DNA of 64,000 nucleotides, from the NCBI GenBank assembly GCA_964035545.1, contig OZ037765.1, forward strand, positions 248,001-312,000. Reading direction: 5' to 3'. The stretch is from Bugula neritina. Its lineage: Eukaryota; Bryozoa; Gymnolaemata; Cheilostomatida; Bugulidae. The position numbers and the translations under genes were made by a program. Below the pieces are notes generated by a model. It did no database searches and was not told the DNA's origin. It saw nothing but the letters and a program-made list of their open reading frames with translations. This document shows positions 12,101-22,866 of the stretch, one piece after another. Each line of letters starts with the position of its first letter. The first letter of the stretch is position 1.

Positions 12101-15100
12101 TGGACAGCTAATATTTAGTTTGACAGAATGAAAAGTGAAGACAAGGACGTGGAGAGAAGGACGTGGAGACAAGGACGTGGAGACAAGGACGTGGAGACAA
12201 GGACGTGGAGAGAAGGACGTGAAGACAAGGATGTGGAGAGAAGGATGTGGAGACAAGGATGTGGAGAGAAGGACGTGGAGACAAGGACGTGGAGAGAAGG
12301 ACGTGAAGACAAGGATGTGGAGAGAAGGATGTGGAGACAAGGATGTGGAGACAAGGACGTGGAGAGTTGGACGTGGAGAGTTGTACTGACCTATTCGAAG
12401 GTCGAGTTCCCGTCTCACCTCTACGGCGTCGTTCTGGAGGTGGTCAGGAGGGCGGAGACTGGATAATGCTCTGTTCACGGAGTTGGCGGTGATTTCTGAG
12501 AACCTGGCTCGGAGCACTTGGATCCGAGGGTTGGCTGAGAAGAAAGTAACAATGGTAGAACCAGCGTTGTTACGGTACAGAGTCACATGGTCAGAGAATA
12601 TAGAGCTGGTATTACCATAGCACGCAGTCATTTTCTATAATTAGTATTTCAATTAGCATTGGCACAGAAACGATTTGTGGCCAGATTTGATATTACGGCG
12701 GTACACATACACCCTGACTAGAATCAACATCGTCATACCACACACCTTGGGTAACCACGTCAATGATTTCAAAGCCAATATTCTCCCCCTCTCTGTCACA
12801 ATCCGTCCAGATGATGAGCTTTTGAGCTCCTCGGGCCTCTCTTTCAAGTGTCCTCTGCAATCACAAGCTTACCTGTACCTCACCTGTACCTTACCTGTAA
12901 CTCACCTATACTCTACCTGTACCTCACCTATACTTTATCTGTACCTCACCTATACTCTACCTGTACCTCACCTATACTCTACCTGTACCTCACCTATACT
13001 CTACCTGTACCTCACCTATACTCTACCTGTACCTCACCTGCACTCTACCTGTAACTCACCTATACTCTACCTGTAACTCACCTATACTTTACCTGTACCT
13101 TACCTATACTCTACCTGTACCTCACCTATACTTTACCTGTACCTCACCTATACTCTACCTGTACCTCACCTATACTTTACCTGTACCTCACCTATACTCT
13201 ACCTGTACCTCACCTATACTCTACCTGTAACTCACCTATACTCTACCTGTACCTCACCTATACTTTACCTGTACCTCACCTATACTCTACCTGTACCTCA
13301 CCTATACTCTACCTGTAACTCACCTATACTCTACCTGTACCTCACCTGTACTCTACCTGTACCTCACCTGTACTCTACCTGTACCTCACCTAAACCTCAC
13401 CTAAACCTCACCTGCTACTAAACCTAAAACCTAGAATTAAACAATATAACAACCTCAAGATAAGCTGAAACTTTAAAGTAGAATTATAACCTCACCGTAA
13501 CTACAATATAACTTTATTCAAGAAATCTATTTAAAAAAACAGTTGCATGGTGTAAAGCAAAATATGATGCACATTCACAAACATATACAATACGGATACA
13601 TAAAATATACAATACGGATATATAAAATATACAATACGGATATATAAAATATATAATACAGATATACGAAATATACAATACGGATATATAAAATATACAA
13701 TACGGATATATAAAATATACAATACGGATATATAAAATATACAATACGGATATATAAAATATACAATACGGATATACGAAATATACAATACGGATATATA
13801 AAATACACAATATGCATATATAAAACATACAATACAGATATATAAAATATACAATACGGATATATAAACTATACAATACGGATATATAAAATATACAATA
13901 CGGATATATAAAATATACAATACGGATATATAAAATATACAATACGGATATATAAAATATACAATACGGATATACAAACTATACAATACGGATATATAAA
14001 ATATACAATACGGATATATAAAATATACAATACGGATATATAAAATATACAATACGGATATACAAACTATACAATACGGATATATAAACTATACAATACG
14101 GATATATAAAATATACAATACGGATATATAAAATATACAATACGGATATATAAACTATACAATACGGATATATAAAATATACAATATGGATATATAAACT
14201 ATACAATACGGATAAATAAACTATACAATACGGATATATAAACTATACAATACGGATATATAAACTATACAATACGGATATACAAACTATACAATACGGA
14301 TATATAAACTATACAATACGGATATATAAAATATACAATACGGATATATAAAATATACAATACGGATATATAAACTATACAATACGGATATATAAAATAT
14401 ACAATACGGATATATAAACTATACAATACGGATAAATAAACTATACAATACGGATATATAAACTATACAATACGGATATATAAACTATACAATACAGATA
14501 TATAAACTATACAATACGGATATATAAAATATACAATACGGATATACGAGAATACACGTTCTCAGAGAGACTCACTTTAATTGGTTGGAACTTGTCTGGT
14601 ACAAACTTGACCAGAGGAGCATCAAAGAGGGCGAGAGGAGAGCAGGACTTCCTGGAAGAAGAGCAGACGACAGTCAATATAATATATTATGTTCTGTTGG
14701 TTATATGAAACCCTACAGACAGACATGCAGAGGGCAGATTAGAGAGTGATAACATACCAGGACTTGTACTGTCCACCAAACTCTACATCTTGTAGGTGAC
14801 CTGACACTGAGGTCATCACCATGGTAACCTGTTGACCTTGAAACATGTAGTCAAACTGATAGATCTTGTTGTACTGCGAAAACCCTTCTCTCTAAAAATC
14901 AAGAAATTATAGAATGAACCGGCCGTAAGTAAGTTACAGGAAACAGAGCAGGTAGAGAGATGTAAGTGCCGCCAACCCAACTGTACGCTGACTTACTCTC
15001 TGAGATGACCCCCGTGACATGACATTAGCAATAGACTTGGCAGCATCGTTCTTCTCAGCCACATTAAGAACTTTCATTCTGAGGGGAGTTACAACTCTGG

Positions 15101-15272
15101 CATCAGAAGACAGAAAAGCTAATCTCTGAACAGCATAGCTTCTTGCAGCCCCACTTGTAGCCAACAAGAAGTCTCTCCCAGTAATATATGCTCTTACATA
15201 GGTTGCAGTCAGTAAGTGTACTCGTGCACAGCTCATCGGCAATCCAATGCAGACGTACACATCTTCTAGCAA
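6102..15272 (-). CDS. TOP3A: DNA topoisomerase III alpha, complete 20-exon gene
   Basis: Type IA topoisomerase that passes single strands and, with BLM and RMI proteins, dissolves double Holliday junctions; it also works in mitochondria. Exons: 15272-14997, 14891-14758, 14651-14576, 12854-12746, 12534-12391, 11942-11775, 11499-11454, 11298-11169, 11002-10822, 10704-10598, 10517-10407, 10197-10072, 9991-9802, 9582-9513, 9281-9253, 8953-8816, 8449-8229, 7500-6993, 6798-6639, 6372-6102. All phases agree, giving about 1064 residues (human about 1001). Visible landmarks are an N-terminal [12 protein letters not shown], the Toprim metal motif [12 protein letters not shown], the active-site tyrosine in [10 protein letters not shown] (codon 10907-10909), [20 protein letters not shown], a four-Cys zinc ribbon (CPSC...CSGYPQC), and two GRF zinc fingers in exons 18-20. 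Gly/Arg-rich repeats separate and follow the fingers. The exon 13 donor (GTCTTT) is weak. Identification is certain; minor exon edges are inferred. Confidence 0.95.
6135..6252 (-). repeat. Coding Gly/Arg-rich repeat in the last TOP3A exon
   Basis: About seven 18-nt units encode G-R-G-G-G-A or close variants between the last GRF finger and a final Cys-containing tail ([12 protein letters not shown]). The repeat is in frame in the accepted model. RGG-like tracts often bind nucleic acid, which would suit this enzyme. Confidence 0.8.
6830..6893. repeat. 16-bp repeat, four copies
   Basis: CCTACAGCCTGCTGGA is repeated four times in the intron between TOP3A exons 18 and 19. On the minus strand each unit reads CAGCAGGCTGTAGG, with a weak acceptor-like GTAGG. 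Confidence 0.75.
7130..7256 (-). repeat. Coding 21-nt repeat in TOP3A exon 18
   Basis: Six units of about 21 nt encode T-S-T-G-R-G-G or T-I-T-G-R-G-G, giving a Gly/Thr/Arg-rich linker before the first GRF finger. It is in frame with the exon and continues upstream as less regular Gly/Ser/Thr sequence. Confidence 0.85.
7545..8240 (-). repeat. 36-bp minisatellite copying the TOP3A exon 17/intron border
   Basis: About 19 units. On the minus strand the unit is GAGGGGGACTGTACAGTG followed by GTGTGTATGCTAATACTA. Exon 17 ends GAGGAGGACTGTACAGTG|GTGTGT, so each unit contains the last 18 coding bases plus the donor. The border was fixed by phase and by the resulting CTVC, which supplies the second Cys pair expected in this family. 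Most units are open in the exon's frame. Confidence 0.9.
8450..8772 (-). repeat. 30-bp minisatellite copying the TOP3A exon 17 acceptor
   Basis: About 11 units of AGTTACTAGACAAGGAGAGA plus TAACTCTGAG. On the minus strand each contains TCTCTCCTTGTCTAG|TAACT, identical to the acceptor that starts exon 17 (CCTTGTCTAG|TAACTGATC). The whole intron 8450-8815 is 366 nt, divisible by three, and has no stop in the exon 16 to exon 17 reading frame. Confidence 0.9.
8975..9236. repeat. ACT trinucleotide tract
   Basis: A nearly pure (CTA)n/(TAG)n tract with occasional TGCTACTA and ACTAGT interruptions in the intron between TOP3A exons 15 and 16. It creates a false poly-Leu reading frame on the plus strand. 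Confidence 0.9.
9358..9492. repeat. 22-bp minisatellite, about six copies
   Basis: Units of ACGAGACACACACTGAGTAT in the intron between TOP3A exons 14 and 15. On the minus strand each carries ATATACTCAG, an acceptor-like string. Confidence 0.8.
9603..9790. repeat. GATATACAGTAT 10-12-bp tract
   Basis: Short GATATACAGTAT / GATATATAGTAT units fill the intron between TOP3A exons 13 and 14. Confidence 0.8.
10198..10375. repeat. 20-bp TGACAGTAATAGTACTAG repeat and GA-rich tail
   Basis: About six copies next to the exon 12 acceptor of TOP3A, followed by a GAGTGAGTGAGAGA purine tract at about 10318-10375. Confidence 0.8.
11305..11395. repeat. ACCAGATCAAT short tandem repeat
   Basis: Irregular 11-23-bp units of ATCAATACCAGATCAATA just upstream of TOP3A exon 8. 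Confidence 0.7.
11525..11765. repeat. 11-bp minisatellite GAGTGATACAG
   Basis: About 20 units of GAGTGATACAG / GAGTGATAGAG between TOP3A exons 6 and 7. Exon 6 ends TCAA|GTGAGTGGATC, and the units contain the related GAGTGAT in the opposite orientation only. Confidence 0.8.
11945..12062. repeat. AT-rich GAATATAGGAGATTATATGA tract
   Basis: Irregular units of 10-20 bp in the intron between TOP3A exons 5 and 6. Confidence 0.6.
12130..12382. repeat. 12-bp minisatellite GGACGTGGAGAC
   Basis: About 20 units of GACGTGGAGACAAG / GATGTGGAGAGAAG, arranged as higher-order dimers, next to the TOP3A exon 5 donor. It creates false ORFs on both strands. Confidence 0.85.
12862..13405. repeat. 22-bp minisatellite TACTCTACCTGTACCTCACC
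   Basis: About 25 units just upstream (minus sense) of the exon 4 acceptor of TOP3A. On the minus strand the unit reads AGGTGAGGTACAGGTAGAG and so carries two donor-like strings, AG|GTGAGG and CAG|GTAGAG, in the gene's orientation. Confidence 0.85.
13580..14552. repeat. 22-bp minisatellite ATACAATACGGATATATAAA
   Basis: About 44 units, very regular, with AAAATAT/AAACTAT variants, in the 1.7-kb intron between TOP3A exons 3 and 4. The array starts about 20 bp after the exon 3 donor. No splice signal is copied. Confidence 0.9.
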
Positions 15273-16226
15273 CGGTCAGTATTCAGATGGCTTTGAAACT
15301 CAATTATTTCTGTAAATATCATCAAGATTCTTGTTCAAGTAACAGCAGCGCTATCAGCAATAGTAGCAGAAATCTAAAAATATCATTTATTAAATTTAAT
15401 TTTATTAGTAATAGTTGGCTGTTGTTTAGAACTGAAGCTAATACTAATACTAATACTAATAGTACCTAGTTATACAGTATAAGTTATAGTGCTTAGCAAT
15501 ATTAATTACATCTAATAGAAATAGTAAAACTAGAGGCAGTAATACTAATAGTAATACTAATAGTAATAGTAATATACTGATACTGATAGTGTTATGACTT
15601 ATGAGCCTCGACCAGTGAAGAGTACTGCTAATCAGTGATACTAACTATATTATTATTATACTTATAGTTATACTATCTAAATTATAAATAGCAATATTAA
15701 TTAGTAATACTATTAGTATTAGTATTAAGTTTACTTTTAGTATATTTTGATTTTCATCTTCATCTTGACTCACAGCTTGAGCTAGTAATACTAATACTAA
15801 TAGTATATCAATATGTAATACTTGAACAAAGTCTATACTAATAGTATTAGTAATACTAATGCTAATAGTGATACTTCAACTTGTCTTATGCTTAAAATAT
15901 TATAATCAATATAACAATTTGAATTACTAGTTAAAAATTTTAATTAGTTGTTTCAATTAGTAAAGAGTGAAAAACCAAAATGAAAATTAGCGGCAGACGT
16001 AGCCTTGAACTTGAGTAGATAATCGTGTGCAAAATTTTGTTTCATGTTCGTTCATTTGTAGTCAAAGGACAGCTAGGAGCAGAGGCAAATATTAAAAAGT
16101 TTTTAGCGTATCAACTATTAAGCTGTATATACAGTTTCCTGTAAAGTTGATGAGACATGTATTTGGTTAATTTTCATTGAGAATTCATATACTCATACTG
16201 TGAATGGTTGGCTAATTATAGATAAG
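15273..16226. other. Divergent promoter region shared by TOP3A and PSMD9
   Basis: The two start codons face away from each other 954 bp apart, so both promoters must lie here. 15430-15860 is rich in imperfect AATACTAATAGT units. I see no convincing TATA box or larger ORF. Transcription starts cannot be placed from sequence. Confidence 0.5.
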
Positions 16227-19200
16227 ATGGATGAGCTTCAACTAGAATATAAAGAACTGTCAAAGAAAAAAGAAGAAATTGAATCTCAAATAGCAGAGCT
16301 AAATGAAGTTTTATCAACTGTAAGTTACTTGCACTCTGACACAAACTGAAACTGAGACAGCCACTGTCACTGTCAGTGTCAGTGTTACATCACAGTAGTG
16401 ACGTAGTCACACTCTGACAGTGACTTAGTTATACTTAGTCTTACTGTAAATAAGTGACACTTACAAAATCAGTGTCAGTATGAGTATACTACTTGTATTT
16501 CAATATGACTTGTCCTTTGGCTTTAGCTTGAACTTTAAGAATTTTACTTTTACTTTTTCATTTTCTTGGCGTTTGTCTTAGACTTACTCTTACTCTTAGA
16601 GGTACCGTTGCTGCTACTTTAAGTTTAACTTACAAAATTGAAGTCTATGTCATTATTACGTTTGAATTACAGTAACTGCGAACACCTTCCCCTTGGATTA
16701 CTGCCAAACTAAGCTTAGGGTTATAGTATTAATATAAGTAAATGTAATACTAATAGTAATAGTACTGAGACAGTAAAACTGTTAGGCCTACTGTTGGCGG
16801 AGTAACCATAATTACAATAGGGAATACTTGCATTTTCAGTATCAGTATGAGCATTATTAAGTGAAATGTGAGAACTATTTATAAACTGGAGTCTTGGAGT
16901 TGGTAGTCTGCATCGGCATATAGTAGCAATATGAACGTGAGTAGCAATGTGCATTACTATTAGTATTAGATTTACTATTAGTATTGCTCATAGTATTAGT
17001 ATGGTGTAAATAGTATAACCTAGAAATACTTGCTTCTAAAGTTACTGAGTGGCCTTATTAGTTTGCTCAATATATGCCAACTGACTCTAAGAGGAATATC
17101 AGCTTGAGAAGAGGCTTGGCTCTACACTTGATATAGAACGTACAGTTCTCCTATAACATCGTAACCAAGTGTTAAGGGAACAGTTAACAGAACTATATTC
17201 AGTTCATATGCTTATCTTAGTTATAGAGTGGTAGACTGCTGGTTGTTAGTCTGGATGAAAATGAAGTACCTGACATTCTCGATGCCTCTACTCTCTGAGA
17301 TTGAGGATTAGAAATACTCACCTACTATAACTACAGTTTATATTATACTCTAAGGGACTTTCTACATCAGTAATAAACTTATAATACTAGCTGCTGTTAA
17401 GCTAGGTTAGATTTTGGATGTGTAGTTTTTATAAAAGAAATCATGTTCTAACATGGAGACACTTATACTCAAGTGAACATGTTTTGAAACTGGTTGTAGA
17501 ATGACAATGTGGGGATGGAAGGAGCTCTTGTGGACGTGGAGGGATATCCCCGAGCAGACATAGACGTATATTCTGTACGACACGCTCGTCATCAGATAAT
17601 ATGTTAGTGGAATAAGTTTACCTGCATGTTATTGTGGTTTAGACTAGAGTGATTGAAGGAAAGCTATTGTAGAGTGTGAGCGTCTGAGCATCTAGAATTG
17701 TGTCAACTTGTGGTTTTTAATTTAGCAAGTTTTTAAATACTTCAAAATGGTGAAAATAGGCTCCAAATTTAAACTAAAGTTGTTACAACTGAGTGACGGC
17801 TACATTTGCCAGCTTCTTATCCTATTTCTTGTTGTACACTTGTGATGGTTTATTTATGTTGGGTTTTTCTGTTGAACTGTCAATAAATTATAAACTACTA
17901 AACAGCAGACGGCCTTCAACCATTGAAACAGTTGTGTGCTTCCTCTCAGCTCTCTGGATCTCACAACGTCTGCTATTACAGGTCTAACTAATGACCACAA
18001 AGCTGTGATGAAGGATATCGAGAGCAAGCTCTACCAAATCCATGACTGTGCTAGAAGAACACAGTCCATCTCCACCGGGAATCTCCCCTCAAACTCCCCC
18101 TCCACAAGCACCGCTGCCAGACTCAGGGCCTTCCTCAAAGTCAACCAAGTCAGCACCTCCAGCCCGGCAGCGCTATCGGTTTGTCTCTTCTAGCATTCTG
18201 TAATGACTCAGTAGCTTCTAGTGATGTCTGCAGCTAGTTACTAGTAGTAACTACTAGTAACTAGTTCCAAGGTAACTGGTAACTGTATAACTAGGATAAG
18301 ATTTACCAAATGCAATTTTCTGATGAAAAGCATTTGCACGTTGCTTTATTTCAGGGTCTGCAAACTGATGACATCATCAAGCAGTTTGGCAGTGTCACGG
18401 CAGCCAATTTCAAGACTCTTCAAGACATTTCCCTGGTAGTTCAACACAGTAAAGATGTGAGTGAAACATTCTACATGCTTTCTTGTTCTTTCACAGTAAC
18501 CACCTGCTTGTCCTGTCACAGTAACCACCTGCTTGTCCTGTCACAGTAACCACCTGCTTGTCCTGTCACAGTAACAACCTGCTTGTCCTGTCACAGTAAC
18601 CACCTGCTTGTCCTGTCACAGTAACCACCTGCTTGTCCTGTCACAGTAACCACCTGCTTGTCCTGCCACAGTAACCACCTGCTGTCAGTAGTCAGATCTA
18701 AACTATCACCAGTGCTGTGCTGCTGACAATAGTTTATTATGCAGTTGTCTTCTCATGTATCTTCAAGATGGATGACTCTAGACTGAGAATCATTTGTGAT
18801 AGTTTGTTTCTAGAGTTTTGTCATTTATTCTAATGCTTCAGAAAGTGGTGAAACTGCTGGTGGAGAGAGACGGTCAGGAGCTGAGATTAGAGTTGATTCC
18901 TCGTGTCTGGTCCGGGAGAGGCCTCTTAGGGTGAGTTTTACAGAGATGTGACAACTCCTTCAGCTCAGCACGAGCCCCAGTGACTAGTCAACTAGTTACT
19001 GGTGATCAGTTACTGTTTTCTAGTTAAATAGTGACTAGTGACTAATGACTACTTACTAATGACTAGTTACTAGTTCATAGTCAATGGATGCATGTATCGT
19101 TACTTTTAATTCTTGTTTAGCTGAGCACTGAGCTCTACTTACACAGTTTGAATATGAAAATACTCGGGTAGTCCGTGACAAAAATTATCTCAAAAATATG

Positions 19201-19309
19201 CAAGATTAGTCATAAAAAGACGAATAGTAATCTCCCCCTGAGTGTTTCATTACTTATGTTTTTTAGTTGCAATGTTGTGGACATCCCTTTGACTGATGAC
19301 TCAAAGTAA
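16227..19309 (+). CDS. PSMD9: 26S proteasome non-ATPase subunit 9 (assembly chaperone)
   Basis: PSMD9 (yeast Nas2) is a chaperone that holds Rpt ATPase subunits while the 19S base is assembled, and is not part of the finished proteasome. Exons 16227-16319, 17500-17602, 17982-18178, 18355-18456, 18842-18930 and 19267-19309 join in phase to give about 208 residues (human 223). Landmarks in order are an N-terminal helix with [18 protein letters not shown], then [18 protein letters not shown], then [16 protein letters not shown], a Ser-rich linker, and a PDZ-like domain with [14 protein letters not shown] and [13 protein letters not shown]. The spacing and order match the family throughout. The C-terminus differs from the human end ([10 protein letters not shown]). 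It is head-to-head with TOP3A. Introns 1 and 5 are AT-rich. Confidence 0.95.
16320..17499 (+). other. PSMD9 intron 1, AT-rich, no gene seen
   Basis: 1.2 kb of low-complexity sequence: TGACACTGTCAGTGTCAG-like repeats at about 16350-16480 and AATACTAATAGTAATAG patches at about 16730-17000. No exon-like ORF was found. Confidence 0.6.
18488..18682 (+). repeat. 25-bp minisatellite with acceptor-like units in PSMD9 intron 4
   Basis: About eight copies of TGTCACAGTAACCACCTGCT plus TGTCC. Each reads CCTGCTTGTCCTGTCACAG|TAACC in the gene's orientation, a good 3' splice-site look-alike. The accepted exon 5 acceptor lies about 160 bp further on. Confidence 0.85.
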
Positions 19310-19344
19310 CCCTCAAAGGTACACAAATTTATTGTGATATTTAC

Positions 19345-19532
19345 AGTATACGCTACAGTATACACTACAGTATGTGCTACAGTATGTGCTACAGTATACG
19401 ATACAGTATACGCTACAGTGTACACTAAGTATACGCTACAGTATAGGCTACAGTATACGCTACAGTATGCGCTACAGTATACGGTACAGTATACGCTACA
19501 GTATACGCTACAGTATGTGCTACAGTATATTG
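19345..19532. repeat. 11/12-bp repeat GCTACAGTATAC
   Basis: About 17 units directly downstream of the PSMD9 stop, presumably in the 3' UTR. Confidence 0.8.
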
Positions 19533-19688
19533 TTTAATAGCAAGTATGATTTAATTGTGTCATGTTTTATTCATCAGTTGTAAGTAATATGTATAACATA
19601 CTAGCAAACTAGGCAAGCGTTTGTTAAGGCCCCCTTTAAATGTTAAAGGTAATTTTTTGGCTTGTACATTTAAACATTTATTTATCAT

Positions 19689-19694
19689 AATAAA
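19689..19694 (+). promoter_or_regulatory. Candidate poly(A) signal AATAAA of PSMD9
   Basis: It lies 380 nt after the stop at 19309, in AT-rich non-coding DNA. Position is the only evidence. Confidence 0.35.
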
Positions 19695-20137
19695 CTAACA
19701 GTTATTGAAAGCAGTAAAACTAATTTCTATCTGAATATCAATAGTTGAATATTTTTAAGAGCTTATCTTGTTGAGCATTTCATAGATTTCATGATATTGA
19801 TTAATAAAATATATTGTAAAGAAACATTTGGTTATAGAAAGAAGAAAATTGGGGAATACAAAAGAAACACAACAAGTGGGTGTGTCTAAATCAATGCATA
19901 CAAAAGTTTAACAGTAAACTAGCTAATTATTCCAAAGAAGATAATCTAACTTCAATTTACTCAAGACTTTGATAATAGAAAAGGAAAAACTTATCAATCT
20001 TGATGGTAGTTTATATTGCAAGTCATATGACAAATAATTACCATTATGTAATCTACATAAATCTAGTTTTCTGTTAAAGCTGCAGTGACACCATAAAGAT
20101 ATGCACTTAATTACATTACTCTTACTAAGACACTTTT

Positions 20138-20143
20138 TTTATT
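20138..20143 (-). promoter_or_regulatory. Candidate poly(A) signal AATAAA for the distal calponin exon
   Basis: The minus-strand AATAAA is about 50 nt beyond the stop codon at 20192-20194, a very short but possible 3' UTR. Confidence 0.35.
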
Positions 20144-20191
20144 CTGCAAAATGAATCGAAAGCATTCACCTCCATATCAGAGTTTGAAGTT

Positions 20192-22864
20192 TCAGAATTC
20201 GTCATATATCTTAGCTATCGGCATGTCACTCACACCGCGCCCTTTTCCGATTGACATTCCCCTTTGTGTTGCAAATTTGTTAGTTCCCGCTTGCAGTCCA
20301 ATAATACCTTGACCCGATTGTGACATGCTGCCGCCATCTATATCGGATACATGTCTGACACTACCCATTGACATTCCTTTTTGAGTCGCGTACTTTCCAG
20401 TTCCCAGCTGGGGATTCAAGAGCCCTTGACTTTCCTGTGAAAACTCTCCCGTGTTGATGTCTGAGACGTGTCTAATCGAACCAATCGCCATTCCCTTTTG
20501 TGACGCAAACTTATTTGTTCCTGAAAAAAAGTATAAGTTTATTAAAAGTGATATTCCTAGAAGCATTGTAGCTAGAGGTACCAGAACTACAAGTACCATA
20601 ACTATAAGTGCTATAAATGGAGGCATTATTAAAAGCATCGAAAATAATATAATATGAAGTAATGACATTGAAAAACGAATTAGTTGACTATATAAGGACA
20701 CCAACTTACCAGCCTGTAGGTTGATGACCCCTTGACTCTCCATGGACATGTCATCACTCTTAATATCTGCGGCATGTCTACTTTTCCCCATAGCCATCCC
20801 CTTCTGCGAGGCAAACTGGTTGGTACCCATTTGAGGATTTAGAAGACCTTGTGAATCTCTTGACATGTTCTCCACGTGGATATCAGAGACATGGCGTGAA
20901 CTTCCCATCGACATTCCCTTCTGACTAGCGAACTGATTTGTTCCTAAAAGTTACATAAAAACAATAAACACAATGAACACTGTCTTATTTTACTAAATCA
21001 TACAAAAAGGTTAAACCCCAATCTAAAAATAAAATATTTGTACATTTGCTATCACCAGTTTAAAAAGCATAGTTAGTTTTCTAAAGCTTTAAGAATAAGG
21101 GCTGCTTTAAAATGATTACATATGCATTATAAACCCAAAAGATATTAATGAGTAGAACCTTACCAGCTTGTAAATTGATGACCCCTTGACTCTCCATGGA
21201 CATGTCATCACTCTTAATATCTGCTGCATGTCTACTCTTCCCCATAGCCATCCCCTTCTGTGAGGCAAACTGGTTGGTACCCATCTGAGGATTTAGAAGA
21301 CCCTGTGAATCTCTTGACATGTTATCCACGTGGATATCAGAGACATGGCGTGAACTTCCCATTGACATTCCCTTCTGACTTGCAAATTGATTTGTTCCTA
21401 GAAATTGCATAAAACAAAAACACTTCTTTAAATTTATTAAATTGCACCAAAAAGTTGATACAAATTCAAAATTCATTAATATTTTGTACTTTCTTCATCC
21501 TAAAAAGCATCATATGTTTTCTGGTGTTTAAAGAATGAGGGATGTCTGAAAATGAATACATGTGGGTTGCAAACCAAAATTGATTCATCAAAATATCTAG
21601 AACAGAATATTGATGAGTAGAAACTTACCAGCCTGTAAGTTAATGACCCCTTGACTCTCCATGGACATGTCACCACTCTTAATATCTGCTGCATGTCTAC
21701 TCTTCCCCATAGCCATCCCCTTCTGTGAGGCAAACTGGTTGGTACCCATCTGAGGGTTTAGAAGACCCTGTGAATCTCTTGACATGTTATCCACGTGGAT
21801 ATCAGAGACATGGCGTGAACTTCCCATTGACATTCCCTTCTGACTGGCAAACTGATTTGTTCCTGCGAAATATAGACGGGTAAAATTTTCCATTTTCATT
21901 TAGAAAAAATTTATTAAAATATTGCACATTTATGAGAGTGCTCACCAGAGAGATTCTATTTATTAATGAAATGCCGTTTTATTTGTAACATTTTCTGTAT
22001 CATACAAAGTTTATAGCTTGAACCTTTTTTATGTTGAAACTTAGAATGGCTTGGTTTTTTTAATAAGTCACTGCAACTTTTCCGTTTGATTTGAATCTTT
22101 ATTCACGGAGAGTAATTCATCAGAACTAACATATGTGAAAGAAATCAACTAACCAGCTTGTAAGTTGATGACCCCTTGACTCTCCATGGACATGTCATCA
22201 CTCTTAATATCTGCTGCATGTCTACTCTTCCCCATAGCCATCCCCTTCTGTGAGGCAAACTGGTTGGTACCCATCTGAGGATTTAGAAGACCCTGTGAAT
22301 CTCTTGACATGTTATCCACGTGGATATCAGAGACATGGCGTGAACTTCCCATTGACATTCCCTTCTGACTAGCAAACTTATTTGTTCCTGTAATTTACAT
22401 GAGGCAATGAACACTTTCTTATTTAATTAAATAATACAAAAAAAGTTAAAGCCAAATCTAAAATTGATTATTTGTACTTTTGTTATAACCAGTTTAAAAA
22501 GTGTGTTTAGTTTTCTGAGGCTTTAAGCATGAGGGATGCTTTAAATTGAACACATGTGAACATGTGAGTTACAAACCAAAAGCGATTCATTAAAATATCT
22601 AGAACAGAATTTTGATGAGTAGAAACTTACCAGCTTGTAAGTTGATGACCCCTTGACTCTCCATGGACATGTCACCACTCTTAATATCTGCTGCATGTCT
22701 ACTCTTCCCCATAGCCATCCCCTTCTGTGAGGCAAACTGGTTGGTACCCATCTGAGGGTTTAGAAGACCCTGTGAATCTCTTGACATGTTATCCACATGG
22801 ATATCAGAAACATGGCGTGAACTTCCAAACGACATTCCCTTCTGACTAGCGAACTGATTTGTTC
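20192..22864 (-). CDS. Calponin-repeat exon cassette: five duplicated exons plus an alternative terminal exon
   Basis: Six exons, 22864-22631, 22387-22154, 21862-21629, 21397-21164, 20943-20710 and 20520-20192. The first five are each exactly 234 nt, begin and end in phase 1, and encode two CLIK repeats apiece (pattern GTNQFASQKGMSMGSSRHVSDI then GTNQFASQKGMAMGKSRHAADI). The last encodes three repeats (GTNKFASQKG, GTGKYATQKG, GTNKFATQRG) and ends IAKIYDEF-stop. CLIK repeats bind F-actin. Exon 6 of the calponin gene upstream also ends in phase 1, so it could splice here directly, skipping the terminal exon at 25353-24815. That would give about 749 residues and 15 repeats. Alternatively this is a separate repeat-only gene (as UNC-87 is in nematodes) with its own promoter in 22865-24814; I saw no start exon there. 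Confidence 0.85.
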
Positions 22865-22866
22865 CT
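20700..22866 (-). repeat. Tandem exon-intron duplications, period about 450-525 bp
   Basis: The five 234-nt exons are nearly identical. Parts of the introns are similar too: the stretch around 21005-21140 matches 22441-22555 with shared ACCAGTTTAAAAAG and TTAGTTTTCT landmarks. The copies therefore arose by duplication of whole exon-intron units, and recently. Confidence 0.9.

Noticed and set aside
12128-12466. [15 protein letters not shown] repeat ORF
   Set aside because: Produced by the 12-bp GGACGTGGAGAC intronic repeat; the other frames of the same tract are open too, as expected of low-complexity DNA.
13514-14206. Several overlapping minus-strand ORFs rich in [12 protein letters not shown]
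   Set aside because: All come from the 22-bp array in TOP3A intron 3; the exons on both sides splice in phase without them.
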